Virus record (IMG/VR): IMGVR_UViG_3300036846_000410
Location: 1-36,594 of that record
Direction: 5' to 3' (one strand)
Source: a virus
DNA: 36,594 nt
A program made the position numbers and the translations under genes. The notes under the pieces are model-generated. The model saw only the letters and a list, made by a program, of their open reading frames with translations, did no database searches and was not told the origin of the DNA. This document shows, one piece after another, positions 21,510 through 29,757 of the stretch (its first letter is position 1; each line of letters opens with the position of its first letter).

Positions 21510-21538
21510 CGCCCACTCCTACGTTTACAATAAGCAAC
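21503..21538 (+). promoter_or_regulatory. Promoter-like site of HNH-AP2 gene
   Basis: TGGCCA (21503-21508, 4 of 6 matches) is followed after 17 bases by TACAAT (21526-21531, 5 of 6). The predicted start is near 21538, two bases before ATG 21540, so the HNH-AP2 gene could be transcribed on its own as a nearly leaderless message. Confidence 0.45.
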
Positions 21539-21539
21539 C

Positions 21540-22088
21540 ATGCCGAGAAAATTGCCCGACATTTCGTACGTTCGAGAGTGCCTGGACTACAACCCTGCAA
21601 CAGGCATCTTCACGTGGCGCGAGAGACCGCCGCGACACTTTCCGTATCCTGCGGCCCATAAGTGGTGGAATAGTAGATTTGCTGGTCACGTGGCCGGTTC
21701 GCCGCTGAAGCAGTGTTACTGGCAGATATGTCTGATGGACCATCCCTACAAAGCACACCGCCTTGCATGGTTGCTGACGCACGGAGAGCCAGTTCCCGAT
21801 ACTCTTGACCACATTGATGGCAACGGCGCGAACAACCGGATCAGCAATCTTCGTGCCGCAACTCCCGAGGAAAGCAACCAAAACCGAAGGACGCCACGTA
21901 ACAGTACTACTGGCACGATAGGCGTCACGCTCCGTTCGACGAGGAACGGCCGCCCCTTCTACGAAGTCAGGGTAGCGGCAAACCGCAAACGGCATCTCGT
22001 GGGCTTCTTCGCCACCCTCGACGAGGCAATAGCTGCGCGCAAAGAGGCTGCTAAGCGACTGCACGGAGAGTTCTCCCCTTATGACTGA
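21540..22088 (+). CDS. HNH-AP2 homing endonuclease, antisense in late operon
   Basis: The 182-residue protein is a typical freestanding homing endonuclease. Residues 70-115 form the HNH motif (YKAHRLAWLLTHGEP, LDHIDGNGANNRISNLR), with H73, H91, D93 and N99/N103 as key residues. Residues 124-172 form an AP2 DNA-binding domain (TGTIGVTLR, YEVRVAANRKRHLVGFF, DEAIAARKEAAKRLHGEF). ATG 21540 has no clear ribosome-binding site. It lies on the opposite strand between two tail genes and does not overlap either. Such genes cut an empty allele and spread by repair. Confidence 0.92.
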   Translation: MPRKLPDISYVRECLDYNPATGIFTWRERPPRHFPYPAAHKWWNSRFAGHVAGSPLKQCYWQICLMDHPYKAHRLAWLLTHGEPVPDTLDHIDGNGANNRISNLRAATPEESNQNRRTPRNSTTGTIGVTLRSTRNGRPFYEVRVAANRKRHLVGFFATLDEAIAARKEAAKRLHGEFSPYD

Positions 22089-22107
22089 GTGTGGTCATGG
22101 GATGCTC

Positions 22108-23334
22108 CTAGAGGTCCGCAAAAGCGGTGTAGGTGATGTCCAAGAAACCAACGCCAGTGGCTGGTGTAGTGCCTCCGACACCGAACGACTGCGCTTGCCC
22201 CAACGACGTGGTCGTCGGCGTGTTGAAATTCGCCTGCCCGCCGCCCAGCGCGACCGTCACATTCGGAACGGCGCGCATCGCAACCGGCAAGAACGCTGTG
22301 GTGACACTGTTGCCACCGGCACTGGCCGCGTTAAAAGTGCTGTAAACTCTACCTACGCAATAGAACCGCTGGCAGCGCCGCAGATCGTCGCCGAAGGCGA
22401 TGCGCTCGAACACCGTCGCCACCGATCCAGCTTCTAACTGTGCCATTCCAACCGTGCCGGCGTTGAACTCCACAGTTATGCCGCCATTCGCGCCAATACC
22501 TGTCACGGTGATCGGGCTAGCGGCATAACTGCCAGCGTTAACGCGCCCTTGTGCCGTGCCAACCCATGACAGCGTATAGCTACCGCCTTCCACGTCGGCT
22601 GACTCGATAGTTTGTTGCAGCGAGCCGGCGGCGATGGTGATGGTGGTCGTCGGAAACACCTGCGTGAAGGTGTAGGTGCAGCCGCCGGCGCCAGCCTTCC
22701 AGCGGTCGTGGGCATACGCTGCTGCGGCGAGCGCGGTGCCGCTGGTGTAGCCACGCTGATTAATGCGAAAGCCGCCGTTGTGCAGCCGGTTGCGCCCGAC
22801 ATTGTTGGCCGCGCCAACAACCGCGTTGTCAACGTAGCCCTTGTTGGTCGCGTGGTTCACCACGGTCGGCGTCCATGGCAGCAGCAGCGATCCGCTGACG
22901 GTCCCGCCGGCGAGCGGCAGGAAGGTGTCGACATAGCCCTTGTTGGCGGCGTGCAGCGTCGCCGATGGCGCCCCGGAGAGCGTGAGCGGCCCGGTCATCG
23001 CCGCGCCGGAGAGCGGCACCACCGCGCTCCAGGCGTTGGCGTGGCGGCCATAGGTGTTGGCGTCGTTGGCGGCGTCGGTGAACTGGTGCGCGTCGGCATA
23101 CTGCTTGGTGACAGCGCCGAGCGCGGTGGACGGATCGGCGGCCAGCGTGAGCCCGCCCAGCATGGTGCCGCCGGACAGCGGCAAAAACTTGGCGGACGCG
23201 CCCGAGGTCGCCAGCGCGCCGTCGAGCACATCGGCGTTCGCGTTGAGGTGGGTGCCCCACGCTTCGGCGTCCTGGTCGTATATCGGCTTGTATAGACCGA
23301 GGTTCGGGGTGGTGGTGTAGTCGGTGCCGCTCAT
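22108..23334 (-). CDS. Tail fibre with triplicated fibre repeat
   Basis: ATG 23334 has GAGG just upstream. The 408-residue protein opens with the anchor MSGTDYTTTPNLGLYKP, WGTHLNANADVLDGAL shared with the fibre at 26173. It is followed by three fibre repeats starting LPLSGGTM, VPLSGAAM and LPLAGGTV, each ending near the pattern ATKxYVD (VTKQYAD, ANKGYVD, TNKGYVD). The C-terminal 220 residues are beta-rich (RLHNGGFRINQRGYTSG, AYAHDRWKAGAGGCTY, then VGMAQLEAG), typical of a receptor-binding head. It is likely trimeric. Its start lies six bases after the stop of the signal-peptide protein above. Confidence 0.88.
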   Translation of the reverse strand: MSGTDYTTTPNLGLYKPIYDQDAEAWGTHLNANADVLDGALATSGASAKFLPLSGGTMLGGLTLAADPSTALGAVTKQYADAHQFTDAANDANTYGRHANAWSAVVPLSGAAMTGPLTLSGAPSATLHAANKGYVDTFLPLAGGTVSGSLLLPWTPTVVNHATNKGYVDNAVVGAANNVGRNRLHNGGFRINQRGYTSGTALAAAAYAHDRWKAGAGGCTYTFTQVFPTTTITIAAGSLQQTIESADVEGGSYTLSWVGTAQGRVNAGSYAASPITVTGIGANGGITVEFNAGTVGMAQLEAGSVATVFERIAFGDDLRRCQRFYCVGRVYSTFNAASAGGNSVTTAFLPVAMRAVPNVTVALGGGQANFNTPTTTSLGQAQSFGVGGTTPATGVGFLDITYTAFADL

Positions 23335-23340
23335 GTCGCC

Positions 23341-23883
23341 TCACGATCCGCTGAGAAAATCGACGGCCATGTACTGCAGCGAAAGCGAGCCTGCGGTCGC
23401 CGCCGTGGTATTGAGCGCATTCACAGTAACGGTAATCGGCGCGCTGTCCGACACGACGGTGGTCACCGAGTTAACGCCAGCCGGGGCGGCTGTTGTCGTG
23501 CCGATGGCGGCAAACGATTGCGTGCTCGACCCTGTCTTGGTCAGCCATATTTCAAAGTAAAAGCGATTCGCTCCGACCGCGGCGGCGTTCATAGAACTAA
23601 CGAGGGAGGCGTTGAGCTTGACTGATATGGTCTTTACGTCGGTGGTGTTGGCAGCGGTCCCGGCAGCCACGACGTGGATGGTATCACCGACGTTGGCCAG
23701 GGTGCCGGCCGGCACCGTGTAGGTCTGCAACACCTCCGCGACGCTGGTCGAGGCGCAGGCGCAGCTAACCAACGTGCCGGTGAAATACAGCCGCTGAAGG
23801 CCACGCTTGTTGAACAGGATATCGGCCGACGCCGACTGCGACAAAAGGCCAAGCAGCGCCGCCAGGGCCAGCCAGCGCTTCAT
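23341..23883 (-). CDS. Tail-region protein with Sec signal peptide (180 aa)
   Basis: ATG 23883 overlaps the stop of the gene above (ATGA). The first 20 residues, MKRWLALAALLGLLSQSASA, have a basic N-region, hydrophobic core and an ASA cleavage site, a clear Sec signal peptide. The mature part is Thr/Ala/Val-rich beta-structure (LQRLYFTGTLVSCACA, TYTVPAGTLANVGDTIHVVA, RFYFEIWLTKTGSSTQSF) and resembles beta-sandwich tail or decoration domains. Two close Cys may form a disulfide, which would agree with periplasmic export. Virion proteins are normally assembled in the cytoplasm, so a signal peptide is unusual here. Confidence 0.75.
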   Translation of the reverse strand: MKRWLALAALLGLLSQSASADILFNKRGLQRLYFTGTLVSCACASTSVAEVLQTYTVPAGTLANVGDTIHVVAAGTAANTTDVKTISVKLNASLVSSMNAAAVGANRFYFEIWLTKTGSSTQSFAAIGTTTAAPAGVNSVTTVVSDSAPITVTVNALNTTAATAGSLSLQYMAVDFLSGS

Positions 23884-24239
23884 CGCGCGAACTCAAGGGC
23901 AGTGAATGCCGCGCCCACCGTCGCGCTCCACACGCTGATTCTCCCGGTCGGCACCGCGACCGGGCAAATGTATTGCGAGCCTCCCGGCAGCCAGAACGAA
24001 CCCGCGCCATTCGACGCCGTGCCGTCGATCGCCACCCACAGGTCGGTGCCGCCGAGCGCCTGGATCTCACAGCCGACGCGCCTGGTGTTCGCCGCCAGCA
24101 CCTGCTGCGAGGTCGACGCCGACGCGATGGTGCCGCTGGCATTGGTGGTAGCGCCACCGCCCGCGATGCTGCCACTGCCCGACTGCGCGAGTGCCCATGC
24201 TGGAAATAGCAGCACCACCATCAATACCACCAAGCGCAC
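23880..24239 (-). CDS. Small exported beta protein with signal peptide (119 aa)
   Basis: GTG 24239 is chosen because GGAGG lies 7 bases upstream; the longer frame from GTG 24263 would start before that site. The N-terminus MRLVVLMVVLLFPAWALA followed by Q is a clear Sec signal peptide. The mature 100 residues are Ser/Gly/Thr-rich with ASTSQQVLAANTRRVGCEIQ, GTDLWVAIDGTASNGAGSFW and VPTGRISVWSATVGAAF, like a small beta-sandwich of the kind found in tail or capsid decoration proteins. It couples to the next gene by ATGA. Function unknown; it may act outside the cytoplasm with its two neighbours. Confidence 0.75.
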   Translation of the reverse strand: MRLVVLMVVLLFPAWALAQSGSGSIAGGGATTNASGTIASASTSQQVLAANTRRVGCEIQALGGTDLWVAIDGTASNGAGSFWLPGGSQYICPVAVPTGRISVWSATVGAAFTALEFAR

Positions 24240-24265
24240 GGGACATCCTCCTGAGTCGCTCACGA

Positions 24266-26188
24266 TCAGAACCCCACCGCGATTGAGGGATTAACCACCG
24301 CGCCAACAGTCACGGCGCCGAAGCTCGCAGGCAGCGCCGTCGCCAGCGTGGTGTCGGTGTAGGTCGCCGAATACTGCGCAGCGAACGGATTGCGCAGCGC
24401 GTTGACCGGCTGCGCTGCCACGCTCGGCGTCGCCGTGGCGCTCCACGCCGAGACGATCCACACATAGCACTGGGTGCAGCCGAGAGTGACCGAGATTGCA
24501 CCGGGGCTGAGCGCGCCGAGCGCGGACACCGGCAGGATGCCGCTGTCGTAAAGTTTGTTCCCTGGCGCGGTGGCTAACCCATTGTCGGCGTAGATGCCCA
24601 ACCGCGCGGACCCGCCGGTAGTGGCCGCGATCGTCGCAGTCAGCGCCTTGACGATACCGGGGCTGCTCTGCGAGATCCAGAACGGGTAGGCATAGAGACG
24701 ACCAGCGGTCGGCGTCGCGTTGGTGGTATCAGTCAGGTTCGCCGTGCCGAACCGGATATTGGTCCCGGTAACGCTTTCGTTGTGGATCGCCTCGAGCAGA
24801 TTACCCGTCATATTCACGTCGTTGACCGCGACATAATCGACGCCTTTGCCGATACGGATCGCGTGGTACTGCGTCGGCATCGACTGGTCATCGGTAAGAG
24901 AGCCGCCAGTGATCGTGACGTGCTGCACGCCATCCTTGATATTCACGGCGCCAACCGGCGGCGTTACTTGTGCCACCTGATTGCCGTTGCTGATCGTGTT
25001 GCCGGTGATGTCGGTATAGCGCGCCAGCACGTCGAGGTTGATGCCGATGCCCTTCTGATTACGCAGCGTATTATTGCTGACCACAGTGTGGCGCGTGTTG
25101 ACTTCAATGCCGTCGCTGAGGGTATTGCAGCCCTGGTCGATGGTGTTGCCGTCGATGACGACGCCATTAGCTTTATCGGTGGTGAGTGTCCCCATCGCAG
25201 TCGCCGTGCCAGGGTTGACCGTCCGGTTCGCCACCAACACCGTGCCGCTGGTGATCGAGGCGGCGACGTAAACCCCGTTCCAGGCCGCCGGAGTCATGCC
25301 ATCAATCACGAAATACTCGGCTGCGAGGATGCCATGCGCGGCGGATGTGGTGAGCGTGGCCTGTCCGCCGCTGGTCGCCGCCCAGGTCGCAGCCGTCACG
25401 TTGACGACGGCACCCGGATAAGTGCCGATCTGGCCGCCGCCAGTGACCAACGGGCCGGTCGATAGGCAATGGCAGTTCCAGATGTGGTTGCCGCGCACGA
25501 TCGTGCCCTGGCCATTGACGCCGATCGCATCGATGCCGGTGTTGGATATCTCATTGTCGGCGATGATGATGCCGCGCTTATAGTTCAGTGCCCAGATGCC
25601 ATAGGTCTGCAGCGTGGTATCGGTCGGCCCCATTCCGATGATGGCGTTGCGATTGACGATGTCATAATCGCCGGTGACGGCGATCGATCTCGCATAGCTG
25701 TTGATGAAGCGGTTGTTGGTGATGCGGGCATAGGCACCCGACACCGATAGCTCAGCATTACTGACCGAATGATTAGTGCCGTTGCCGTCGATGGTGCAGC
25801 CGCGGATTTCGCTTTGGTCGCCGCTGATCGTCAGCATCACGCCGAGTAGCGCCGGGCCGCGCTGGATCACGGTGCCCCAGTTCGGGCACTCGATCACGGT
25901 GTTGAACCGAGTCACCGTCTGCGCGGCGGTCAGAACGTATGTCGTGTTCCGCGCCAGCCGGACGATGGCGCCGCCGGTTGTCAGTGAGGCGAGCGCGGTC
26001 GGCAGGTCGGCATAGTCGGCGACGTTGACCACCTCGGCCTGACGGTCGGCCAGCTTCCGCGCCACCGTCGAGCCGGTGGCGATCGTGGTGCTCTGGCTCA
26101 CGTCGAGCGTCGGGTTGGGCTGCGCGAGCGCTGCCGTGGGCGCCAGCAGCGCCGCGAGCAGGCCGGCGAGCTTCAGGGCGCGACGCAT
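24266..26188 (-). CDS. Parallel beta-helix protein with Sec signal peptide
   Basis: ATG 26188 starts a 640-residue protein with signal peptide MRRALKLAGLLAALLAP, then TAALA before Q23. From about residue 60 to 480 it has the short, regular asparagine-rich turns of a right-handed parallel beta-helix: TISGDQSEIRGCTIDGNGTN, RITNNRFINSYARSIAVTG, GIIIADNEISNTGIDAIGV, VVSNNTLRNQKGIGINLDV. Such folds are typical of tailspike depolymerases and pectate-lyase-like enzymes. The C-terminal 150 residues are a separate beta domain. Catalytic residues cannot be assigned. A tailspike with an export signal is unusual; an exported enzyme that modifies the cell surface is an alternative. Confidence 0.85.
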   Translation of the reverse strand: MRRALKLAGLLAALLAPTAALAQPNPTLDVSQSTTIATGSTVARKLADRQAEVVNVADYADLPTALASLTTGGAIVRLARNTTYVLTAAQTVTRFNTVIECPNWGTVIQRGPALLGVMLTISGDQSEIRGCTIDGNGTNHSVSNAELSVSGAYARITNNRFINSYARSIAVTGDYDIVNRNAIIGMGPTDTTLQTYGIWALNYKRGIIIADNEISNTGIDAIGVNGQGTIVRGNHIWNCHCLSTGPLVTGGGQIGTYPGAVVNVTAATWAATSGGQATLTTSAAHGILAAEYFVIDGMTPAAWNGVYVAASITSGTVLVANRTVNPGTATAMGTLTTDKANGVVIDGNTIDQGCNTLSDGIEVNTRHTVVSNNTLRNQKGIGINLDVLARYTDITGNTISNGNQVAQVTPPVGAVNIKDGVQHVTITGGSLTDDQSMPTQYHAIRIGKGVDYVAVNDVNMTGNLLEAIHNESVTGTNIRFGTANLTDTTNATPTAGRLYAYPFWISQSSPGIVKALTATIAATTGGSARLGIYADNGLATAPGNKLYDSGILPVSALGALSPGAISVTLGCTQCYVWIVSAWSATATPSVAAQPVNALRNPFAAQYSATYTDTTLATALPASFGAVTVGAVVNPSIAVGF

Positions 26189-26763
26189 ACCACGCCCCCG
26201 TTGTTATAGAGATCGCCCGAGACGATGCCCTTGGTCGCAAGATCGGCCGGCGTGCCGGTAGACTTCGGCAGGGTCACACCACGCAGCGGCAGGTACGGCG
26301 TGCCGCTGACCTGCGAGCGTTGCCAGACGGCGCCATTGCTGACCATCCAGTCGCCGGCACTCGCCGCAGTGATGCCGTCAATCGCCGGGCTGATCGCCGC
26401 ATTGGCAACGGAACACAGATAGTAGGTGCCGCCCTGCGCCCGCGCCCCACCAACCATTCCACCCGAGGCGAGCAGCGGCGTATTGGTCGCCGCGTTCCAG
26501 GCGCCGCTATAAATGAGCGTGCCGGTCAGCACCGGAAGCTGCGCCACAGGCACCAGCCCGGTCCCATCCAGCGAGGCGACACCGTTCACGACGCCCTTCT
26601 GCGCCAGCGGCACAAAGGTCGCCGTCGCCGTCGAGGCCAGCAGCGCGCCATCCAGCGTGTCGGCGTTGCTGTTCAAGTACTGCCCCCAGTTGCTGACGGC
26701 GGCGTTGAATACCGGTTTCAACAACCCGAGGTTCGGCGTCTGGGTGTAGTCGGTGCCGCTCAT
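26173..26763 (-). CDS. Short tail fibre with shared anchor, 196 residues
   Basis: The start is ATG 26763, overlapping the stop of the gene above (ATGA); residues upstream of it in the same frame are a shadow. The protein opens MSGTDYTQTPNLGLLKP, WGQYLNSNADTLDGAL, almost the same as the fibre at 22108. It continues with VASLDGTGLVPVAQLPVLTG, TLIYSGAWNAATNTPLL and ends PADLATKGIVSGDLYNNGG. The C-terminal part looks like a fibre connector rather than a large receptor domain. Its end overlaps the beta-helix gene by 16 bases. It may anchor the beta-helix protein or the long fibre. Confidence 0.82.
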   Translation of the reverse strand: MSGTDYTQTPNLGLLKPVFNAAVSNWGQYLNSNADTLDGALLASTATATFVPLAQKGVVNGVASLDGTGLVPVAQLPVLTGTLIYSGAWNAATNTPLLASGGMVGGARAQGGTYYLCSVANAAISPAIDGITAASAGDWMVSNGAVWQRSQVSGTPYLPLRGVTLPKSTGTPADLATKGIVSGDLYNNGGVVCVAP

Positions 26764-27308
26764 GCTGCCCTCGCGAAACCGGGTGCCCAGGTGCCTGGCG
26801 CGCAGACCTGCACCGAGGTGTCGAACGCGACCTCTACGACCGCGAGCTGCGGGTGGGCGCCGTAGGGGCCGACGCCGTAGGGGCCGACGCCGAAGGCATT
26901 GGGAACGGCGCTTCCGGCTGGCCACAGTCCGGTGCCGCTGGCAAACCCGCCGGTGCCGAACCGGCCGGTGCCGAAGCCGCGCAACGCCGGCACTTGGACG
27001 ATCTGCACGCCGGCCGGCGGAATGCGCGCGATGGCATACTGCGGCACTGCCACGACCTCGACGGTGAACAGGGCGACCAGCAGCGTGCCGCCGATTGGCG
27101 CGTCCCAGACCTCGACCGCCTCGACGCTGCCCCAATCCTCGCCGGCGGCCGGAAACTGCGCTGCGGCAAGGTTGGCGATGGTCACGCCGTCGCCGCAATA
27201 CACCAGCGTCGCCGGCTGGCGGGCGTAGCTGAGGTGGGTGATCTCGATGCCGGTGTCGGCATCCTCCAGCCCGAGCCAACACGCCAGCGGGAAGCTCAGC
27301 GCCGCCAT
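26760..27308 (-). CDS. Tail fibre or decoration protein, Gp80-like
   Basis: ATG 27308 overlaps the preceding stop (TGATG). The 182-residue protein has the pattern of a common phage tail family: LSFPLACWLGLEDADTGIEI, the YARQPATL motif, FPAAGEDWGSVEAVEVWDAP and IGGTLLVALFTVEVV; these 'gYaRqxv... Fpxatxxwgxvtxvxi.Da..GG.ll' patterns suggest a Gp80-like tail or decoration protein. The C-terminal part is a Gly/Phe-rich linker (GFGTGRFGTGGFASGTG) and a beta tail. It stands between the adaptor and the fibres, so a role in attaching fibres to the tail is likely. Confidence 0.7.
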   Translation of the reverse strand: MAALSFPLACWLGLEDADTGIEITHLSYARQPATLVYCGDGVTIANLAAAQFPAAGEDWGSVEAVEVWDAPIGGTLLVALFTVEVVAVPQYAIARIPPAGVQIVQVPALRGFGTGRFGTGGFASGTGLWPAGSAVPNAFGVGPYGVGPYGAHPQLAVVEVAFDTSVQVCAPGTWAPGFARAA

Positions 27309-27994
27309 CAGAAGCACACCGCCATCTCGGCACGTAGCGGGGCGCCAGACATATCAGACTGCTGTTTCCACAAATTGGCCCGCGTCACCTGCTGCTGCCA
27401 CTCGGCATCGGCCTGCGCGGCGCGGTCGGCATCGAGCGCCCAGATCGCGCCGGTCTTGAGCAGGCCGTAGAGGTAGATCCCGTAATGCCGTTCCAATACC
27501 GGGTTGGTGTCGGTCGGCAGCAGCAGCGGGCGCGGCTTTTGGTAGTACGCCATCGCCACCGACTGGAACACGTGCGCCGGGTCGGGCGGATCGGGGATCT
27601 GCGGATGCGGCAGGAACTCGATGCAATCGCCCACCAGGCGATAGGCGAAGCACGGTGCCGCCGGGTTGGTCTGCCACAGCAGGCTGGGATAGACGCCGCT
27701 GTAGGTGGTGTAGGGCGAGGTCCAGCCGCCGCCCTTGGGCGACCACTCATCCTTGAGATCGAGGTTCGCCCCCGACGTGGCGTCGCGGATGGAGGCCATG
27801 GCGGCGAAGTCGGCTGGCAGCGCGATGTAGGGCGCGTCGATGTCCTGCATCGCCGATACCCATTGCGCGCGGGTGCGACAGGTCTCCGCGATCTCGGTCT
27901 CCAGCATGGCGACCCAGCCAGGGATCAGGCTGATGCAGTCGCGGCGGTTCAGCCACGACAGCACGTCATCGGTTAGTTGCTGGTAGGTCGCCAA
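27308..27994 (-). CDS. Tail adaptor / head-tail connector
   Basis: The start is TTG 27994, three bases after the stop of the previous gene; there is no ATG or GTG in a better place. The 228-residue product matches SU10-type podovirus adaptors: DDVLSWLNRRDCISLIPGWV and EIAETCRTRAQ near the N-terminus, IALPADFAAMASIRDA, YRLVGDCIEFLPHPQIPDPP in the middle, MAYYQKPRPL and HYGIYLYGLLKTGAIWALD near the end. Adaptors bind the portal ring and seal the capsid after packaging. The position after the capsid gene and before the fibres agrees with this role. Confidence 0.85.
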   Translation of the reverse strand: MATYQQLTDDVLSWLNRRDCISLIPGWVAMLETEIAETCRTRAQWVSAMQDIDAPYIALPADFAAMASIRDATSGANLDLKDEWSPKGGGWTSPYTTYSGVYPSLLWQTNPAAPCFAYRLVGDCIEFLPHPQIPDPPDPAHVFQSVAMAYYQKPRPLLLPTDTNPVLERHYGIYLYGLLKTGAIWALDADRAAQADAEWQQQVTRANLWKQQSDMSGAPLRAEMAVCF

Positions 27995-27997
27995 GGA

Positions 27998-28444
27998 TCA
28001 GCCGTGCGCTTCGGGCTTCGGCCCCGGAGGCGGTGCTGGCGGCGGCGGTGGCGGCTTCGCCGGGTCCTCTGGTGGGGTATCGCCGACCGGGTCCTGCTGC
28101 GAGGCGTGCAGCGTCTTACCGCCCTCGTATGCGGCCTGGCCCGCCGCCATCGCGGCATCCTTGGCGGCCGTGGCGCCCTTGGTGAGCGCCTCGGGATACA
28201 GTCGCGCGTAGTGCACCGGCTCGATGTCGCCGAACAGGAACGGCGGCGCCGGCGGCGTGTCAGGCGATTGCGGCACGCCCTGCGACGGTACGCCGCTGCC
28301 GCCCACCCGGTTGCCCTGTTCCGGCGTGACCGAGAGCGATGCAACCGGCAGGCCGGCAGTGTCAAGGCCGGGCGTGACGCCTGGCGTCGGGCGCATCGGT
28401 GGCACCTTGTCGTTGCCGCCGCTGCTGTGGGTTGGAAGTGCCAT
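27998..28444 (-). CDS. Pro-rich structural protein, 148 residues
   Basis: ATG 28444 has GGAGG 7 bases upstream; the longer frame upstream is discarded. The product is low in secondary structure, rich in Pro, Thr and Gly, with a helical middle (YPEALTKGATAAKDAAMAAG, QAAYEGGKTLHAS) and a Pro-rich C-terminus (DPAKPPPPPPAPPPGPKP). It lies between the capsid and adaptor genes. It could be an unstructured head or connector component. No family is recognised. Confidence 0.65.
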   Translation of the reverse strand: MALPTHSSGGNDKVPPMRPTPGVTPGLDTAGLPVASLSVTPEQGNRVGGSGVPSQGVPQSPDTPPAPPFLFGDIEPVHYARLYPEALTKGATAAKDAAMAAGQAAYEGGKTLHASQQDPVGDTPPEDPAKPPPPPPAPPPGPKPEAHG

Positions 28445-28445
28445 G

Positions 28446-28763
28446 TCAGATCCTCCTTGCGTCGTCAGTTCTGAAGTAGCGGGCCTCGCGGCTGTCCAAC
28501 CATGCGTTGAACGCCTTCTGGTCACGGGTGATGCCGAGCCGGGTCAGGTTGGCCCAGGTGTTGGCATCGATGCGGGCGACGTGGGTGATGTCGCGTTTGA
28601 CGTGCGGATCGAAGCCCGACGCGATCCGCTTCGCGCTCTCCATGATGAGGCGCGCGTTCTGCGTGCGGACGATGAGCGGCAGGCCGGTCTCGCTGTCTGC
28701 CACCACCTCGGTATGACGGGTGGTTACCGGGTCATAGCGCTCATACAGGGGTGCCGCGCTCAT
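28446..28763 (-). CDS. Conserved small head protein, 105 residues
   Basis: ATG 28763 follows the capsid gene stop by 10 bases. The protein contains TRHTEVVADSETGLPLIVRT, QNARLIMESAKRIASGFDPH, THVARIDANTWANLTRLGIT and AFNAWLDSREARYFRT, a pattern shared with short proteins directly downstream of podovirus major capsid genes ('NARlixesaxxIAxxfd... hvAriPxxvwxxLxrlGI'). Function unknown; a head completion or assembly factor is likely. No ribosome-binding site is obvious. Confidence 0.75.
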   Translation of the reverse strand: MSAAPLYERYDPVTTRHTEVVADSETGLPLIVRTQNARLIMESAKRIASGFDPHVKRDITHVARIDANTWANLTRLGITRDQKAFNAWLDSREARYFRTDDARRI

Positions 28764-28773
28764 TGCGGTTTCG

Positions 28774-29757
28774 TCACTGATTGAGGTCGGCTATCCAGGC
28801 GTGCGCGAGCGGCGCTGTAACGCGCAACGTCCCCTCAAACACCACGCCGCCTTGCGAATTATCGCCGGTCTGTGCGAAATCGAGTTGAATTATGTCGCGT
28901 TCTGGTAGCGGCGCCAGTTCCAGATAGTCGCGATCGACCAGCAGTATCTGGTGCGCTGGGCAGAACCGGTCGGGCGCAAGCTGCAACGTCCCGAAGTTCG
29001 TTCGGTACACGTCTACAGCACCTTGTATCGACATTTCCCCAGTTGGGCTGGCCTGCACGATGTTCTGCGCGACAATGGCATTGTTGGTGCCGCCTTGCGA
29101 CAGTGTGCTGAAGTAGTTTTTGATATTGCCGGACATGATCCCGAGCGTCGGATTGCCGCCGGCGTTCCACGCGGACTGCATCGCGGTGTTCACGGTGGTC
29201 AGCGACAGGTCGTAGGGCGTGCCGGCGGTGCCTGCGTTGCTGCCGTCGCCGATTGGCGCGACCCCGGCACCGGCGCCGCGGATGGCGTTGTTGCAGTAGC
29301 ACGGCAGGCCGGACATATGGCGCGGATCGGTGATGGTCTTCACCAGCGGCGAGGTGATGATGAGTTCGAGGTCGCGCTTGATCTCCATGCCGCGCAGGAT
29401 GAGCTGGCGGTTGTACTCATCCTCGCCGCCGACGATGTCGACCACCCGCAGGGTGTTGGACACGCCTACCGTGCGGGCTGCGATCTGGCAGATGTTGTTG
29501 AGACGTGCCGGCTTGACCGCGGGATGGATCACGGCCGTGAAGCCTTCGGGCATCGCGTTATCACTGGCCGCATTGAGCTGCTGGACCAGCCACTCGGTCA
29601 TCACCTGATTGGCGACGATGCGTGGGATCGCCGACAAGAGCGGCGTCTCGTCGGGGTCGATGCGGTAGATGATATCGGCGAGGTCTTCGCGGACGCCGGT
29701 GGCGGCGGGCTCGAGGTAGGTATTGGCGGGCGCAGCGCCCATTGCGGGAACGGCCAC
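28774..29757 (-). CDS. Major capsid protein, SU10-type
   Basis: GTG 29757 has GGAG 6 bases upstream. The 327-residue protein has the SU10 major capsid pattern: GVREDLADIIYRIDPDETPL, LSAIPRIVANQVMTEWLVQQ, NAASDNAMPEGFTAVIHPAV, LNNICQIAARTVGVSNTLRV, and near the end FEGTLRVTAPLAHAWIADLN. This is an HK97-fold shell protein without a visible delta-domain protease fusion. No maturation protease gene is evident nearby. The gene is preceded by a 273-base leader with its own promoter-like sequence, unlike most other genes of this operon. Confidence 0.92.
   Translation of the reverse strand: MAVPAMGAAPANTYLEPAATGVREDLADIIYRIDPDETPLLSAIPRIVANQVMTEWLVQQLNAASDNAMPEGFTAVIHPAVKPARLNNICQIAARTVGVSNTLRVVDIVGGEDEYNRQLILRGMEIKRDLELIITSPLVKTITDPRHMSGLPCYCNNAIRGAGAGVAPIGDGSNAGTAGTPYDLSLTTVNTAMQSAWNAGGNPTLGIMSGNIKNYFSTLSQGGTNNAIVAQNIVQASPTGEMSIQGAVDVYRTNFGTLQLAPDRFCPAHQILLVDRDYLELAPLPERDIIQLDFAQTGDNSQGGVVFEGTLRVTAPLAHAWIADLNQ

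Noticed and set aside
28774-29757. Capsid protein fused to a maturation protease
   Set aside because: The sequence starts directly with the SU10-type N-terminal pattern and there is no Ser-protease motif in it or in the gene upstream, which is a scaffold.
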